Assembly (NCBI RefSeq): GCF_000266905.1
Contig: NC_018027.1
Span: 2,232,001 to 2,296,000, forward strand
DNA from: Mycolicibacterium chubuense NBB4
GTDB lineage: Bacteria > Actinomycetota > Actinomycetes > Mycobacteriales > Mycobacteriaceae
Length of the DNA stretch: 64,000 nucleotides
Direction of reading: 5' to 3'
Below are positions 1 through 9,968 of this stretch, one piece after another; positions within the stretch are counted from its first letter, which is position 1; each line of letters begins with the position of its first letter. The notes under the pieces were generated by a model. It made no database searches, had not been told where the DNA came from, and saw only the letters and a program-made list of their open reading frames with translations. Both the position numbers and the translations under genes were made by a program.

Positions 1-15
1 GAACTGAGGCGGCGC

Positions 16-681
16 TCAGCGCGGCTGCGGGTGCAGCAGCAGTTCCCGCAGCTGCTCCTCCACCTCGGCGACCGCCACGAAGAGCAGCTCGTCGCCGCCT
101 TCGAGCGGTTCGTCCCGTTCCGGCACGATGACCCGCGGCCCGCGCAGGATCGTCACCAGCGTCGCATCGCGCGGCAGCTCGAGCCGCTTGACGGGCTTGC
201 CGCCCCACGGTGTGTCGTCGGGCAGCGTGATCTCGACCAGGTTCGCCTGGCCCTTGCGGAACTCCATCAGCCGCACCAGGTCTCCGACGGAGACCGCCTC
301 CTCGACCAGCGAGGCGAGCATGCGCGGCGTGGACACCGCGACGTCGACCCCCCAGGACTCGTCGAAGAGCCACTCGTTGCGCGGATCGTTGACGCGCGCC
401 ACCACCCGCGGGACCGCGAACTCGGTCTTGGACAGCAGGCTGAGCACCACGTTGGCCTTGTCGTCGCCGGTCGCGGCGATCACCACGTCGAACTCCTCGA
501 GCTTCACCGACTCCAGCAAGCTGAGCTCGCACGCATCGCCCAGGCGCCAGTGCGCCGCCGGGATCGCGTCGACGTCGATGTGGTCGGGGTTGCGCTCCAG
601 CAGTGTGACGTCGTGGACGTCGACGAGCTCGCGGGCGATGGACCGGCCGACGGCGCCCGCGCCGGCAATGGCGACTCTCAC
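16..681 (-). CDS. ceoC: TrkA-family K+ uptake regulatory protein
   Basis: Cytoplasmic NAD-binding subunit (221 aa) of a Trk/Ktr-type potassium uptake system. A Rossmann start (VAIAGAGAVGRSIA) opens the protein, an acidic strand end (LLERN) follows, and a C-terminal TrkA_C-type region (about 140-215) ends it. I chose the GTG at 681 because GAGGAG lies just upstream and the protein then begins at the Rossmann strand; the frame stays open much further upstream in sequence that reads as the shadow of ceoB. It lies 29 bp downstream of ceoB on the same strand, so the two are probably one operon encoding a pair of KTN subunits. Confidence 0.92.
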   Translation of the reverse strand: MRVAIAGAGAVGRSIARELVDVHDVTLLERNPDHIDVDAIPAAHWRLGDACELSLLESVKLEEFDVVIAATGDDKANVVLSLLSKTEFAVPRVVARVNDPRNEWLFDESWGVDVAVSTPRMLASLVEEAVSVGDLVRLMEFRKGQANLVEITLPDDTPWGGKPVKRLELPRDATLVTILRGPRVIVPERDEPLEGGDELLFVAVAEVEEQLRELLLHPQPR

Positions 682-710
682 TGAACTGCTCCTCGCGTCC
701 GCGCCACGTC

Positions 711-1382
711 TCAGGCCTCCGGTTCCTCGCTGGGCGGCAGCGCCGCGATCGCCAGCGCCTCGGCGATGTGCCCGGAGATGGCCGCCAGGTAAACCTGGTC
801 GCCGGCCTGGATGACCGTCCTCGCGTCGGGCAGCAGTCCGGCGCCGAACCGGATCATGAACGACACCCGCCCCGACGTGGCACTCTCCAGCTCGGTGAGC
901 CGGCGGCCCACCCAGTCCTCGTGCAGGGCCAGTTCGGCGACGCCGACATTGCCGGTCGGGTCGCGCCACTTCGTGGTCTCGGTTTCGCGGGTGAGCACGT
1001 TCAGCAGCCGGTCGGTGGTCCAGGGCACCGTCGCGACGGTGGGGATGCCGAGCCGTTCGTAGACGGCCGCGCGCTTGGCGTCGTAGATTCGCGCGACCAC
1101 GCGCTGCACGCCGAACGTCTCCCGTGCCACCCGCGCGGAGATGATGTTGGAGTTGTCACCGGACGAGACGGCCGCGAACGCCGAGGCCTTCTCGATGCCG
1201 GCACGGATCAGCACGTCCCGGTCGAATCCCATGCCCAGCACCCGCTCGCCCGGGAACTCGGGGGAGAGCCGGTGAAACGCCGTGCCGTCGCGGTCGATCA
1301 CAGCGACGTCGTGGCCGATCCTGGCCAGGCTGTCCGACAGGGATGCGCCCACCCGGCCGCATCCCATCACCACTACGCGCAC
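711..1382 (-). CDS. ceoB: TrkA-family K+ uptake regulatory protein
   Basis: First gene of the ceoBC pair, 223 aa. It starts at GTG with the Rossmann motif VMGCGRVGASL and the strand-2 acid in VIDRDG, followed by a KTN domain to about 135 and a TrkA_C domain to the end. The family binds NAD(H) or nucleotides and gates a Trk/Ktr channel in the membrane. No channel subunit is in the window. The start lies 140 bp from the divergent APC permease gene, whose upstream region it shares. Confidence 0.92.
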   Translation of the reverse strand: MRVVVMGCGRVGASLSDSLARIGHDVAVIDRDGTAFHRLSPEFPGERVLGMGFDRDVLIRAGIEKASAFAAVSSGDNSNIISARVARETFGVQRVVARIYDAKRAAVYERLGIPTVATVPWTTDRLLNVLTRETETTKWRDPTGNVGVAELALHEDWVGRRLTELESATSGRVSFMIRFGAGLLPDARTVIQAGDQVYLAAISGHIAEALAIAALPPSEEPEA

Positions 1383-1522
1383 TGACGGTCCTTCCCGGCC
1401 GGAGCCAGACGTGGCACTTTCTCGTACAGAACTGCTGCTCTATACCCCGCGCACTGAGGAACGCTACCGCTTTGCGGTGGCTTCTCGTCGGCGACGCCCT
1501 CGCAGGCTTACTCTTGGCACTC

Positions 1523-3517
1523 GTGTCCAAGCTTTCGACCGTCACACGACGACTGGTGCTGGGCCGGCCCTTCCGCAGCGACAAGCTGTCGCACACCCTG
1601 CTGCCCAAGCGGATAGCGCTGCCGGTCTTCGCCTCCGATGCGCTGTCTTCGGTGGCCTATGCGCCGGAGGAGATCTTCCTGGTGCTGTCGGTGGCCGGTC
1701 TGTCGGCCTATTCGCTGACGCCGTGGATCGGCCTGGCGGTGGCCGGCGTCATGCTCATCGTGATCGCCAGCTACCGGCAGAACGTGCACGCCTATCCCTC
1801 CGGTGGCGGCGACTACGAAGTGGTGACCACCAACCTCGGCCCGACGGCGGGTCTCACCGTCGCGAGCGCGCTGCTGGTCGACTACGTGCTCACGGTCGCG
1901 GTGTCGATGTCCTCGGCGATGTCGAACATCGGCTCGGCGGTGCCGTTCGTCGACCACCACAAGGTGTGGTTCGCGGTCGCGGCGATCCTGATCCTGGCGT
2001 CGCTGAACCTGCGCGGCATCCGCGAATCCGGGACGGCGTTCGCGATTCCGACCTACGCGTTCATGATCGGCATGTACATCATGCTGGGGTGGGGCTTCTT
2101 CCAGATCTATGTGCTGGGACACGAATTGCGGGCCGAGTCGGCCGGTTTCGAGATGCACGCCGAGCACAAAGGCATCCTCGGTTTCGCCCTGGTGTTCCTC
2201 ATCGCCCGCGCGTTCTCGTCCGGCAGCGCTGCGCTGACCGGTGTGGAAGCGATCAGCAACGGCGTCCCGGCGTTCCAGAAGCCGAAGTCGCGCAACGCCG
2301 CCACCACGCTGCTGCTGCTCGGCGTGATCGCGATCTCGCTCTTCATGGGAATCATCATGCTGGCCAAGGCGACCGGGGCGCAGATCGCCGAGCGGCCGCA
2401 TCAGCAGCTCATCGGCGCGCCCCCCGACTACCACCAGAAGACGCTGGTCGCCCAGCTGGCCGACGCGGTGTTCCACGACTTCCCGATCGGGCTGTACCTG
2501 ATCGCCGGGGTCACCGCGCTGATCCTGGTGCTGGCCGCCAACACCGCGTTCAACGGCTTCCCCGTCCTCGGGTCGATCCTGGCCCAGGACCGTTATCTGC
2601 CGCGTCAGTTGCACACCCGCGGCGACCGGCTGGCGTTCTCCAACGGCATCCTGTTTCTGGCCTTCGGCGCCATCGCTTTCATCGTGGCGTTCCAGGCGCA
2701 GGTGACCGCGCTGATCCAGCTCTACATCGTCGGGGTGTTCGTGTCGTTCACACTGAGCCAGATCGGCATGGTGCGGCACTGGACCCGGCTGCTGCGCACC
2801 GAGACCGACGGCACCGCACGCGCCCGGATGATGCGGTCCCGGGTGATCAACACCATCGGCTTCCTGTGCACCGGCACCGTGCTGATCATCGTCGTCGTCA
2901 CCAAGTTCCTCGTCGGCGCGTGGATCGCGATCCTGGCGATGGCGGCGCTGTTCTTCATCATGAAGCTGATCCACCGGCACTACGCGTCGGTCAGCCGGGA
3001 ACTCGAATTCCGCGCCGCCGAAACCGAGGACATCGTGCTGCCCAGCCGCAACCACGCGATCGTGCTGGTGTCCAATGTGCACCTGCCCACATTGCGGGCG
3101 CTGGCCTACGCGCGGGCCACCCGGCCCGACGTCCTGGAGGCCATCACGGTCAGCGTCGACGACGCCGAGACCCGCGAGCTCGTGCACAAGTGGGAGAACA
3201 CCGACATCAGCGTCCCGTTGAAGGTGATCGCCTCGCCGTACCGGGAGATCACCCGCCCGGTGCTCGACTACGTCAAGCGGGTCAGCCGCGAGTCGCCGCG
3301 CACCGTGGTCACCGTCTTCATCCCCGAATACGTCGTGGGCCACTGGTGGGAGCACGTGCTGCACAACCAGAGCGCGTTGCGGCTCAAGGGCAGGTTGCTG
3401 TTCGAGCCGAACGTGATGGTCACCTCGGTGCCGTGGCAGCTGTCGTCGTCCGAGCGGTTGAGGACGCTGCAGCCGCAGTCGGCGCCGGGTGACGCGCGCA
3501 AGGGATTCCTCGATTGA
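1523..3517 (+). CDS. APC-superfamily permease with C-terminal cytoplasmic domain
   Basis: Polytopic membrane transporter of 664 aa (Rv2690c type). The N-terminal two thirds holds about 12 hydrophobic segments. It begins with the APC signature around FASDALSSVAYAPEE and has SGGGDYEVV and ISNGVPAFQKPK typical of the amino acid-polyamine-organocation superfamily. The last 170 residues are soluble and USP-like (IVLVSNVHLPTLRAL). The GTG at 1523 gives the usual family N-terminus (VSKLSTVTRRLVLGRPF); the reading frame is open further upstream but that part is not family-like. Substrate is unknown. Divergence from ceoBC suggests a link with cation or amino acid homeostasis, which is an inference. 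Confidence 0.88.
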   Translation: MSKLSTVTRRLVLGRPFRSDKLSHTLLPKRIALPVFASDALSSVAYAPEEIFLVLSVAGLSAYSLTPWIGLAVAGVMLIVIASYRQNVHAYPSGGGDYEVVTTNLGPTAGLTVASALLVDYVLTVAVSMSSAMSNIGSAVPFVDHHKVWFAVAAILILASLNLRGIRESGTAFAIPTYAFMIGMYIMLGWGFFQIYVLGHELRAESAGFEMHAEHKGILGFALVFLIARAFSSGSAALTGVEAISNGVPAFQKPKSRNAATTLLLLGVIAISLFMGIIMLAKATGAQIAERPHQQLIGAPPDYHQKTLVAQLADAVFHDFPIGLYLIAGVTALILVLAANTAFNGFPVLGSILAQDRYLPRQLHTRGDRLAFSNGILFLAFGAIAFIVAFQAQVTALIQLYIVGVFVSFTLSQIGMVRHWTRLLRTETDGTARARMMRSRVINTIGFLCTGTVLIIVVVTKFLVGAWIAILAMAALFFIMKLIHRHYASVSRELEFRAAETEDIVLPSRNHAIVLVSNVHLPTLRALAYARATRPDVLEAITVSVDDAETRELVHKWENTDISVPLKVIASPYREITRPVLDYVKRVSRESPRTVVTVFIPEYVVGHWWEHVLHNQSALRLKGRLLFEPNVMVTSVPWQLSSSERLRTLQPQSAPGDARKGFLD

Positions 3518-4716
3518 GCGGTGCATCGCAGGCCGAGCTGATCCTGACGACCACCGCAGCCGCCAACGGCGGCAGCTGTGTGGCGCGGCACGACGGCCGC
3601 GTGGTGTTCGTGCGGTACGCGCTGCCGGGGGAGACGGTCAGGGTGCGCGTCGTGGGCGACCGCGGGTCGTACTCCAACGCCGAGGTGATCGAGGTGCTCG
3701 AGCCGGCCGCCGAGCGGATCGCCTCGCTGTGCCCCATCGCCGGTGTCGACGGCGCGGGGTGCTGCGACCTGGCCTTCGCCGAACCCGCGGCGGCCCGGCG
3801 CATCAAGGGTGCTGTTGTGGCCAATCAGCTTGCGCGCCTTGGGAATTACGTCTGGCGTGACGAGTGCGACGCGATCGCCGACCCGGTGGGCGACGGCAGC
3901 CCGACCGGGTGGCGGACCCGGGTTCGGCTGGACACCTCGGCAGACGGCCGGGCGGGCTTTCACCGCTACCACAGTGCCGAACTGGTGCACCGGCTCGACT
4001 GTGCGCAACTGTCCGAGGGCATGCTCGACGGAGTCGCCGGCACGCGCTGGCCGCCGGACTGCGCCGTGCACGTGGCCGTCGACGACGAGGGTGAGCGGCA
4101 CATCGTGCTGGCGGGCGCCCGCGGCGGCCGCAGGACCGAGGTCGCCGAGGGGGGATACGAAGCCGTCCAGCATGTCGGCGGACGGACCTGGCGGGTGCCG
4201 GTCACGGCGTTCTGGCAGGCACATCGCGACGCGCCGGCGCTGTACAGCAGGCTCGTCACGCAGTGGGCGCGGCTCGAGCCCGGCATGACGGCCTGGGATC
4301 TGTACGGCGGTGCGGGGCTTTTCGCCGCTGCGCTGGCCCTGCAGGTCGGCGACACCGGCCGGGTGCTCACCGTGGACACGTCGCGCGGCGCGTCCCGGTC
4401 GGCCCGCGCCGCGCTGGGCGACCTGGACTGGGTGTCGGTGCTGACGGACTCGGTGCGGCGCGCGCTGGCCGGTCAGCGACGGCGTGCCGACGTCGCGGTG
4501 CTGGACCCGCCGCGGACCGGGGCCGGCCGCGAGGTCGTCGATCTGCTCGCCGCCGCAGAGGTCCCGCGTATCGTGCACATCGGTTGTGAGGCGGCATCTT
4601 TCGCGCGTGACATCGGCCTGTACCGCAAGCACGGGTATGCCGTCGAAGAGCTGCGGGTGTTCGATTCGTTCCCGCTGACCCACCATGTCGAATGCGTGGC
4701 GGTGCTCACCCGATGA
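3514..4716 (+). CDS. TrmA/RlmCD-family RNA m5U methyltransferase
   Basis: SAM-dependent 23S rRNA or tRNA uridine C5 methyltransferase, 400 aa (Rv2689c type). A TRAM RNA-binding domain occupies about residues 8-70 ([22 protein letters not shown]). The SAM fold contains [10 protein letters not shown], motif IV LDPPRTG and the catalytic cysteine in [12 protein letters not shown]. The start is TTG at 3514, overlapping the TGA of the permease gene by 4 nt (TTGA), so translation is probably coupled. The 3' end overlaps the convergent permease gene by 11 bp. Whether the target is rRNA or tRNA cannot be told from sequence. Confidence 0.88.
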   Translation: MSGASQAELILTTTAAANGGSCVARHDGRVVFVRYALPGETVRVRVVGDRGSYSNAEVIEVLEPAAERIASLCPIAGVDGAGCCDLAFAEPAAARRIKGAVVANQLARLGNYVWRDECDAIADPVGDGSPTGWRTRVRLDTSADGRAGFHRYHSAELVHRLDCAQLSEGMLDGVAGTRWPPDCAVHVAVDDEGERHIVLAGARGGRRTEVAEGGYEAVQHVGGRTWRVPVTAFWQAHRDAPALYSRLVTQWARLEPGMTAWDLYGGAGLFAAALALQVGDTGRVLTVDTSRGASRSARAALGDLDWVSVLTDSVRRALAGQRRRADVAVLDPPRTGAGREVVDLLAAAEVPRIVHIGCEAASFARDIGLYRKHGYAVEELRVFDSFPLTHHVECVAVLTR

Positions 4717-6001
4717 TGAAGTAGCGCACCCACAGGTATACGGCGGACAGAACCACCGAGACCGCGGTGACCACGACGCCCTTCCGGGTGAACTCCCAGA
4801 ACGAGATCTCGTAGCCGGCGCGGCGCGCGATGCCCAGCATCACCACGTTGGCGCTGGCCCCGACCGCGGTCAGGTTGCCGCCGAGATCGGCGCCCAGCGC
4901 CAGCGCCCACCACAGTGCGTTGGAGTGCGTGGGTTCTGACAGTCCGGCGGCCAGCTCGCTCACGATCGGCGTCATCGTCGCCACGTAGGGGATGTTGTCG
5001 ATGATCCCCGACACCGGGGCCGAGACCCCGAGGACCAGCATCACCGCGGTGAGCGCGTCACCGCCGGTGGCCTCGACCGCCGTCTTCGCCAGGTCGGCGA
5101 TCACGCCGGTCTTCACCAGCGCGCCGACCATCACGAACAGGCCGGCGAAGAACAGCAGTGTCTCCCACTCGACGCTGTCGAGGTAGTCGGATTTTTCGAC
5201 GCCGGAGATCAGGATCAGCACGCCCGCCCCGAGCAGCGCCACGATGGACGGTTCGATGTGGAGCACCGAGTGGCCGATGAACGCCGCGAAGACCAGCGTC
5301 AGCACCACGCCGCACTTGACCAGCAGTGCCGGGTCGCGGATCGCCTCGCGCTCCTGCAGCGACATCACGTCGGCGACCCGTTCAGGTTCGACGCGGAAGG
5401 AGCCGCGGAACAGCCAGGGCAGCAGTGCGATGAACACCACCATGATCACCACGATGACCGGGAGCATGTGGACGAGGAAGTCGTTGAACGTCAGGCCGGC
5501 CCGGCTGGCGATGATGATGTTGGGCGGATCACCGACCAACGTCGAGGCGCCGCCGATGTTGGAGGCGAACACCTCGGCCATCAGGAACGGCACCGGGTTG
5601 ATGGCCAGCCGGTCGCACACGAGCAAGGTCACCGGCGCGATCAGCAGCACGGTGGTGACGTTGTCCAGAAGTGCCGAGGCGGCCGCCGTCACCAGAACGA
5701 GCAGGATCATGATGCGCAGCGGTGATCCCTTGGCGCGCTTGGCCGCCCAGACCGCGACGTACTCGAAGACGCCGGTCTGACGCAGCACGCTGACGATGAT
5801 CATCATCCCGAACAGCAGGAAGATGACGTCCCAGTCGATCCCGGTGTCGCGGGAGAAGAACACGTCCTCGGAGCCGAGCAGGCCGACCGCGACGATGATC
5901 GCCGCGCCGCCGAGGGCGGCAAGCGTCTTGTTGATGCGGTCGCTCGCGATCAGCCCGTAGGCGACGGCGAACACCGCGATCGCGATGACGGTCATCGCCA
6001 C
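4706..6001 (-). CDS. ArsB/NhaD-type ion transporter
   Basis: Membrane transporter of the IT superfamily (431 aa), like the mycobacterial proteins annotated as ArsA/ArsB (Rv2684/Rv2685). About 11 hydrophobic segments are arranged as two inverted halves. The paired re-entrant motifs are [16 protein letters not shown] with [10 protein letters not shown] in the first half and [15 protein letters not shown] with [17 protein letters not shown] in the second. Its substrate could be arsenite, dicarboxylate or Na+; no ars regulator or reductase is nearby, so I would not call it arsenical-specific. It is followed 16 bp upstream by the CBS-domain gene in the same direction, suggesting one operon. Confidence 0.85.
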   Translation of the reverse strand: MAMTVIAIAVFAVAYGLIASDRINKTLAALGGAAIIVAVGLLGSEDVFFSRDTGIDWDVIFLLFGMMIIVSVLRQTGVFEYVAVWAAKRAKGSPLRIMILLVLVTAAASALLDNVTTVLLIAPVTLLVCDRLAINPVPFLMAEVFASNIGGASTLVGDPPNIIIASRAGLTFNDFLVHMLPVIVVIMVVFIALLPWLFRGSFRVEPERVADVMSLQEREAIRDPALLVKCGVVLTLVFAAFIGHSVLHIEPSIVALLGAGVLILISGVEKSDYLDSVEWETLLFFAGLFVMVGALVKTGVIADLAKTAVEATGGDALTAVMLVLGVSAPVSGIIDNIPYVATMTPIVSELAAGLSEPTHSNALWWALALGADLGGNLTAVGASANVVMLGIARRAGYEISFWEFTRKGVVVTAVSVVLSAVYLWVRYFIIG

Positions 6002-6017
6002 CGCTCCCGTTGGTCGA

Positions 6018-6461
6018 TCAATGCCTCAGCGCCGCTTCCAGCAGACGCGATGCGGTGATCACACCGGCGAGTCTGCCTTCTTTCATCACGGCGATGAGCG
6101 GGCTCCTGCACCGTGCCATGCTGGCCGCGACCTCGATGATCGTGTCGTCGGCGCGCGCCGCCGGCACGTCGGTCAGGTGCTCGGGCAGCACCTCGCGTAC
6201 CGTCTTGCCGCCGAGTTTGTCCGCGGCACGGTCGGCCATCGATTCGTCCAGCACTCCGGCCAGAGAGGGATCGTCCTGGACGTACTGGGGAATGATGAAG
6301 CGCACCACCTGCGAGGCGGGCAGGACGGCGAACGGCTTGCCGGACGCGTCGGTGACGACGATGCCGGGCAGGCGGTGCTCGGCGAGCATGCGCGCCGCGT
6401 CGAGCGCATCGGAATCCATCGTCACGACCGGGAATTCCTCGGCGATGTCCTCGGCGTGCAT
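6018..6461 (-). CDS. CBS-pair domain protein
   Basis: Cytoplasmic protein of 147 aa made of two CBS motifs (about 8-60 and 85-145). Motif ends are visible as [23 protein letters not shown] and [25 protein letters not shown] pairs bind adenine nucleotides and often gate transporters. It is the first gene of a two-gene operon with the IT-type permease (16 bp gap), so regulation of that transporter is the most economical role. Orthologous in position to Rv2683. Confidence 0.85.
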   Translation of the reverse strand: MHAEDIAEEFPVVTMDSDALDAARMLAEHRLPGIVVTDASGKPFAVLPASQVVRFIIPQYVQDDPSLAGVLDESMADRAADKLGGKTVREVLPEHLTDVPAARADDTIIEVAASMARCRSPLIAVMKEGRLAGVITASRLLEAALRH

Positions 6462-6683
6462 ACCAGCACGATACGGCGCGCAGGGGGGACCGGCGGCAGG
6501 CGGTCGGGCTTGGTGTGCGAGCGCCCACCGGTATAGATTTGGTCGTGGTGCGCCGGGAAGACGGGTCGGCAGGTCAGTTCGTCGACTCGCGAAAGGTTAC
6601 CCCGTGGCCGCCCTGCTAGCGGTGCCGCTGTGCACCCGAATCATCTTCTGCGACAACGTCATCGACGAATCGCGGGACAGCGC

Positions 6684-7991
6684 ATGACTCGCCCCGGCCG
6701 GACGGCGCCCGGCGGACTGCGCCTCCTCGGTCGCGGGTCATGGACCGAGGCGCAGCGCTTCGCCGCGATACTGCGCAAGGAGACCGTCGGCGGGCTGCTG
6801 CTGCTGGGGATGACGGGCCTGGCGCTGGGCTGGGCCAACTCACCGTGGTCGCCGTCCTACCACGCGATATCCGGCCATCTCATCGGCCCCGAGTCGTTGC
6901 ATCTCCAGCTCAGCGTGTCCGCGTGGGCGGCCGACGGACTGCTGGCCGTGTTCTTCTTCGTCGTCGGGGTGGAACTCAAACGCGAATTCGTCGCCGGCGA
7001 TCTGCGCGATCCGGCCCGCGCCGCGCTGCCGATCGCCGCGGCCATCGGCGGCATGCTCGTTCCGGCCGGGATCTTCATCGCCGTGAATCTCGCCGCCGAT
7101 CGTCCGGAGAACCTCGGCGGATGGGCGGTGCCGATCGCCACGGACATCGCGTTCGCTCTCGCCGTGCTTGCGGTGCTGTCGACCCACCTGCCGACGGCGC
7201 TGCGGACGTTCCTGCTCACGCTGGCCGTCGTCGACGATCTGCTGGCCATCACGGTCATCGCGGTGTTCTACACCGACCACCTGTCGTGGGGTCCGCTGGC
7301 GCTGGCGCTGATCCCCGGCGGTCTGTTCGGGCTCGCCGTACAGCGGGGGGTGCGGCGATGGTGGATCCTTCTGCCGCTGGCCGCGGTGACGTGGGGACTG
7401 GTACACGCCAGCGGAGTGCACGCCACCGTCGCCGGCGTCCTGCTCGGCTTCGCCGTGCCCGTGCTGGGCCGGCACGCGTCGGCGGATCACTTCGAGCATG
7501 CACTGCGGCCGGTGTCCGCGGGATTCGCCGTGCCGGTGTTCGCGTTCTTCGCCGCCGGTGTGACGGTCGGCGGCTGGTCAGGTCTGGGGCAGTCCCTTCT
7601 GCACCCGGTGACCATCGGCGTGATCGCCGGTCTGGTGGTCGGTAAACCACTGGGGGTCTGGCTGACCGCCTACCTGTTGGCCAGATTCACCCACGCCAGC
7701 CTCGACGACGAACTCCGGTGGCGCGACGTCCTCGGTGTGTCGCTGCTCGCGGGCGTCGGCTTCACGGTGTCTCTGCTGATCGGCGAGCTGGCCTTCGATT
7801 ACGGATCGATGACGAGTGCCGACGTCAAGGTCGGCGTGCTGTGCGGCTCGCTGGTGGCGGGCCTGCTCGCCGCGGTTGTGCTACTCAGTCGGAACGCGGC
7901 CTACCGGCGCATTCGCCGTCAGGAAGAACTCGACGAGGACGCCGACGGCGTGCCCGACGTCTATGAGACGCGCGTCGCTCGCGGCGACTGA
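6684..7991 (+). CDS. nhaA: Na+/H+ antiporter NhaA
   Basis: Inner-membrane Na+/H+ exchanger, 435 aa from ATG 6684. Typical NhaA motifs are present: [27 protein letters not shown], the transport aspartate pair [10 protein letters not shown] and [15 protein letters not shown] near the end. A further ATG-less extension upstream to 6630 is open but not NhaA-like. The C-terminal tail has an acidic DxDxDG-like stretch (DEDADGVPD), resembling a calcium-binding loop and not usual for NhaA. The gene sits 28 bp before dxs but the functions are unrelated. It is absent from the corresponding M. tuberculosis locus as I recall it. Confidence 0.93.
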   Translation: MTRPGRTAPGGLRLLGRGSWTEAQRFAAILRKETVGGLLLLGMTGLALGWANSPWSPSYHAISGHLIGPESLHLQLSVSAWAADGLLAVFFFVVGVELKREFVAGDLRDPARAALPIAAAIGGMLVPAGIFIAVNLAADRPENLGGWAVPIATDIAFALAVLAVLSTHLPTALRTFLLTLAVVDDLLAITVIAVFYTDHLSWGPLALALIPGGLFGLAVQRGVRRWWILLPLAAVTWGLVHASGVHATVAGVLLGFAVPVLGRHASADHFEHALRPVSAGFAVPVFAFFAAGVTVGGWSGLGQSLLHPVTIGVIAGLVVGKPLGVWLTAYLLARFTHASLDDELRWRDVLGVSLLAGVGFTVSLLIGELAFDYGSMTSADVKVGVLCGSLVAGLLAAVVLLSRNAAYRRIRRQEELDEDADGVPDVYETRVARGD

Positions 7992-8019
7992 CGGCCCGCC
8001 CGGTGCGTAGACTGACGGG

Positions 8020-9933
8020 ATGCTTGAACAGATCCGCGGTCCTGCTGATCTGCAGCACCTCTCGCAGGGCCAACTGACCGAGCTGGCCCGCGAGATCCGC
8101 GACTTCCTGATCCACAAGGTCGCGGCGACGGGCGGGCACCTGGGACCGAATCTCGGCGTGGTGGAACTGACGCTGGCGCTGCACCGCGTCTTCGACTCGC
8201 CGCACGATCCGATCCTGTTCGACACGGGTCATCAGGCTTATGTGCACAAGATGCTGACCGGCCGGTGCCGGGACTTCGAGACGCTGCGCAAGAAGGACGG
8301 ACTGTCGGGTTACCCGTCGCGCGAGGAGAGCGAGCACGACTGGGTGGAGTCCAGCCACGCCAGTTCGGCGCTGTCGTACGCCGACGGGCTGGCCAAGGCC
8401 TTCGAACTCAACGGGCACCGCAACCGGCACGTGGTGGCGGTGGTGGGCGACGGCGCACTCACCGGCGGCATGTGCTGGGAGGCGATGAACAACATCGCCG
8501 CGTCCCGGCGGCCGGTGGTCATCGTCGTCAACGACAACGGCCGCAGCTACGCGCCCACCATCGGCGGCTTCGCCGAGCACCTCGCGGGCCTGCGGCTGCA
8601 GCCCGGCTACGAGCGGGTGCTCGAGGAGGGGCGCAAAGCGGTCCGCGGAGTCCCGGTCATCGGCGAGTTCTGCTATCAGTGCATGCACAGCATCAAGGCC
8701 GGCATCAAGGATGCGCTCTCACCGCAGGTGATGTTCACCGATCTCGGCTTGAAGTACGTCGGCCCGATCGACGGCCACGACGAGCACGCCGTGGAGAGCG
8801 CGCTGCGGCACGCCCGCGCCTTCAACGCTCCCGTCGTGGTGCACGTCGTCACCCGCAAGGGCATGGGCTACGCGCCGGCCGAGAATGACGAAGACGACCA
8901 GATGCACTCATGCGGGGTGATCGATCCGGAGACCGGGCTGGCCACGTCGGTGCCCGGCCCGGGGTGGACGTCGACGTTCTCCAACGAGCTGATCCGGCTG
9001 GCGGCCAAGCGACGCGACGTCGTGGCGATCACCGCCGCGATGCCCGGCCCCACCGGGCTCAGTGCGTTCCGGCAGCGCTTCCCCGATCGTTTCTTCGACG
9101 TCGGCATCGCCGAACAGCATGCGATGACGTCGGCCGCCGGGCTGGCGATGGGCGGCATGCACCCGGTGGTCGCGATCTACTCGACCTTCCTCAACCGCGC
9201 GTTCGACCAGATGATGATGGACGTCGCGCTGCATCGGCTCCCGGTGACGATGGTGCTCGACCGGTCCGGGGTCACCGGTCCGGATGGGGCAAGCCACAAC
9301 GGCATGTGGGATCTGTCGATCCTCGGGATCGTGCCCGGCATGCGGGTGGCGGCTCCGCGCGACGGCGCCCGCCTGCGTGAGGAACTCGCCGAGGCGCTCG
9401 ACGTCGACGACGGTCCGACCGCCATCCGATTCCCCAAAGGGGATGTGGGAGAGGATATTCCGTCAGTCGAACGGCGTGACGGGGTGGACGTCCTCGCGCT
9501 GCCCGCCGACGGTCTGTCCGACGACGTCCTCATCGTCGCCGTCGGGCCGTTCGCGGCGATGGCGCTGGCGATCGCCGAACGGCTGCGCAACCAGGGAATC
9601 GGTGTGACCGTGGTCGACCCCCGCTGGGTGCTGCCCGTACCGGCGGTTCTGACGACGCTGGCGGCCGGGCACAAGCTCGTGGTCACGCTCGAGGACAACG
9701 GTGTGCACGGCGGTGTGGGTTCGGCGGTCTCGGGTGCCCTGCGCCACGCGGAGGTCGACGTGCCGTGCCGGGATGCGGCGCTGCCGCAGGAGTTCTTCGC
9801 GCATGCGTCGCGCGGGGAGGTGCTGGCCGAGGCGGGTCTCACCGACCGCAACATCGCCCGTCAGATCACCGGGTGGGTGGCCGCGCTCGGCGCCGCGGTG
9901 GCCGAGAAGGAAGTCAGCGAACACCTCGACTGA
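8020..9933 (+). CDS. dxs: 1-deoxy-D-xylulose-5-phosphate synthase
   Basis: First enzyme of the MEP isoprenoid pathway: condenses pyruvate and glyceraldehyde-3-phosphate using thiamine diphosphate. 637 aa, the normal DXS length. N-terminal [16 protein letters not shown], the TPP-binding GDG in [18 protein letters not shown], the pyrimidine domain with [14 protein letters not shown] and the transketolase motif [10 protein letters not shown] are all present. ATG 8020 begins at the conserved N-terminus ([14 protein letters not shown]). It is followed 35 nt later by a fused E1 dehydrogenase, another TPP enzyme. Confidence 0.97.
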   Translation: MLEQIRGPADLQHLSQGQLTELAREIRDFLIHKVAATGGHLGPNLGVVELTLALHRVFDSPHDPILFDTGHQAYVHKMLTGRCRDFETLRKKDGLSGYPSREESEHDWVESSHASSALSYADGLAKAFELNGHRNRHVVAVVGDGALTGGMCWEAMNNIAASRRPVVIVVNDNGRSYAPTIGGFAEHLAGLRLQPGYERVLEEGRKAVRGVPVIGEFCYQCMHSIKAGIKDALSPQVMFTDLGLKYVGPIDGHDEHAVESALRHARAFNAPVVVHVVTRKGMGYAPAENDEDDQMHSCGVIDPETGLATSVPGPGWTSTFSNELIRLAAKRRDVVAITAAMPGPTGLSAFRQRFPDRFFDVGIAEQHAMTSAAGLAMGGMHPVVAIYSTFLNRAFDQMMMDVALHRLPVTMVLDRSGVTGPDGASHNGMWDLSILGIVPGMRVAAPRDGARLREELAEALDVDDGPTAIRFPKGDVGEDIPSVERRDGVDVLALPADGLSDDVLIVAVGPFAAMALAIAERLRNQGIGVTVVDPRWVLPVPAVLTTLAAGHKLVVTLEDNGVHGGVGSAVSGALRHAEVDVPCRDAALPQEFFAHASRGEVLAEAGLTDRNIARQITGWVAALGAAVAEKEVSEHLD

Positions 9934-9968
9934 GCGCTGCGCGTTCCGCTGAGCGCCAGGGAGTCGCA

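Noticed and set aside
1508..3526. Long minus-strand open frame (about 670 codons) opposite the APC permease gene
   Set aside because: Composition is His/Arg/Gln/Asp-rich and repetitive, the typical shadow of a GC-rich membrane protein gene; no known domain, while the plus strand has clear permease motifs.
4706..6001. Arsenite efflux pump (arsB) assignment
   Set aside because: The fold is right for the IT superfamily but there is no ars operon context and several substrates fit equally; kept only as a family-level call.
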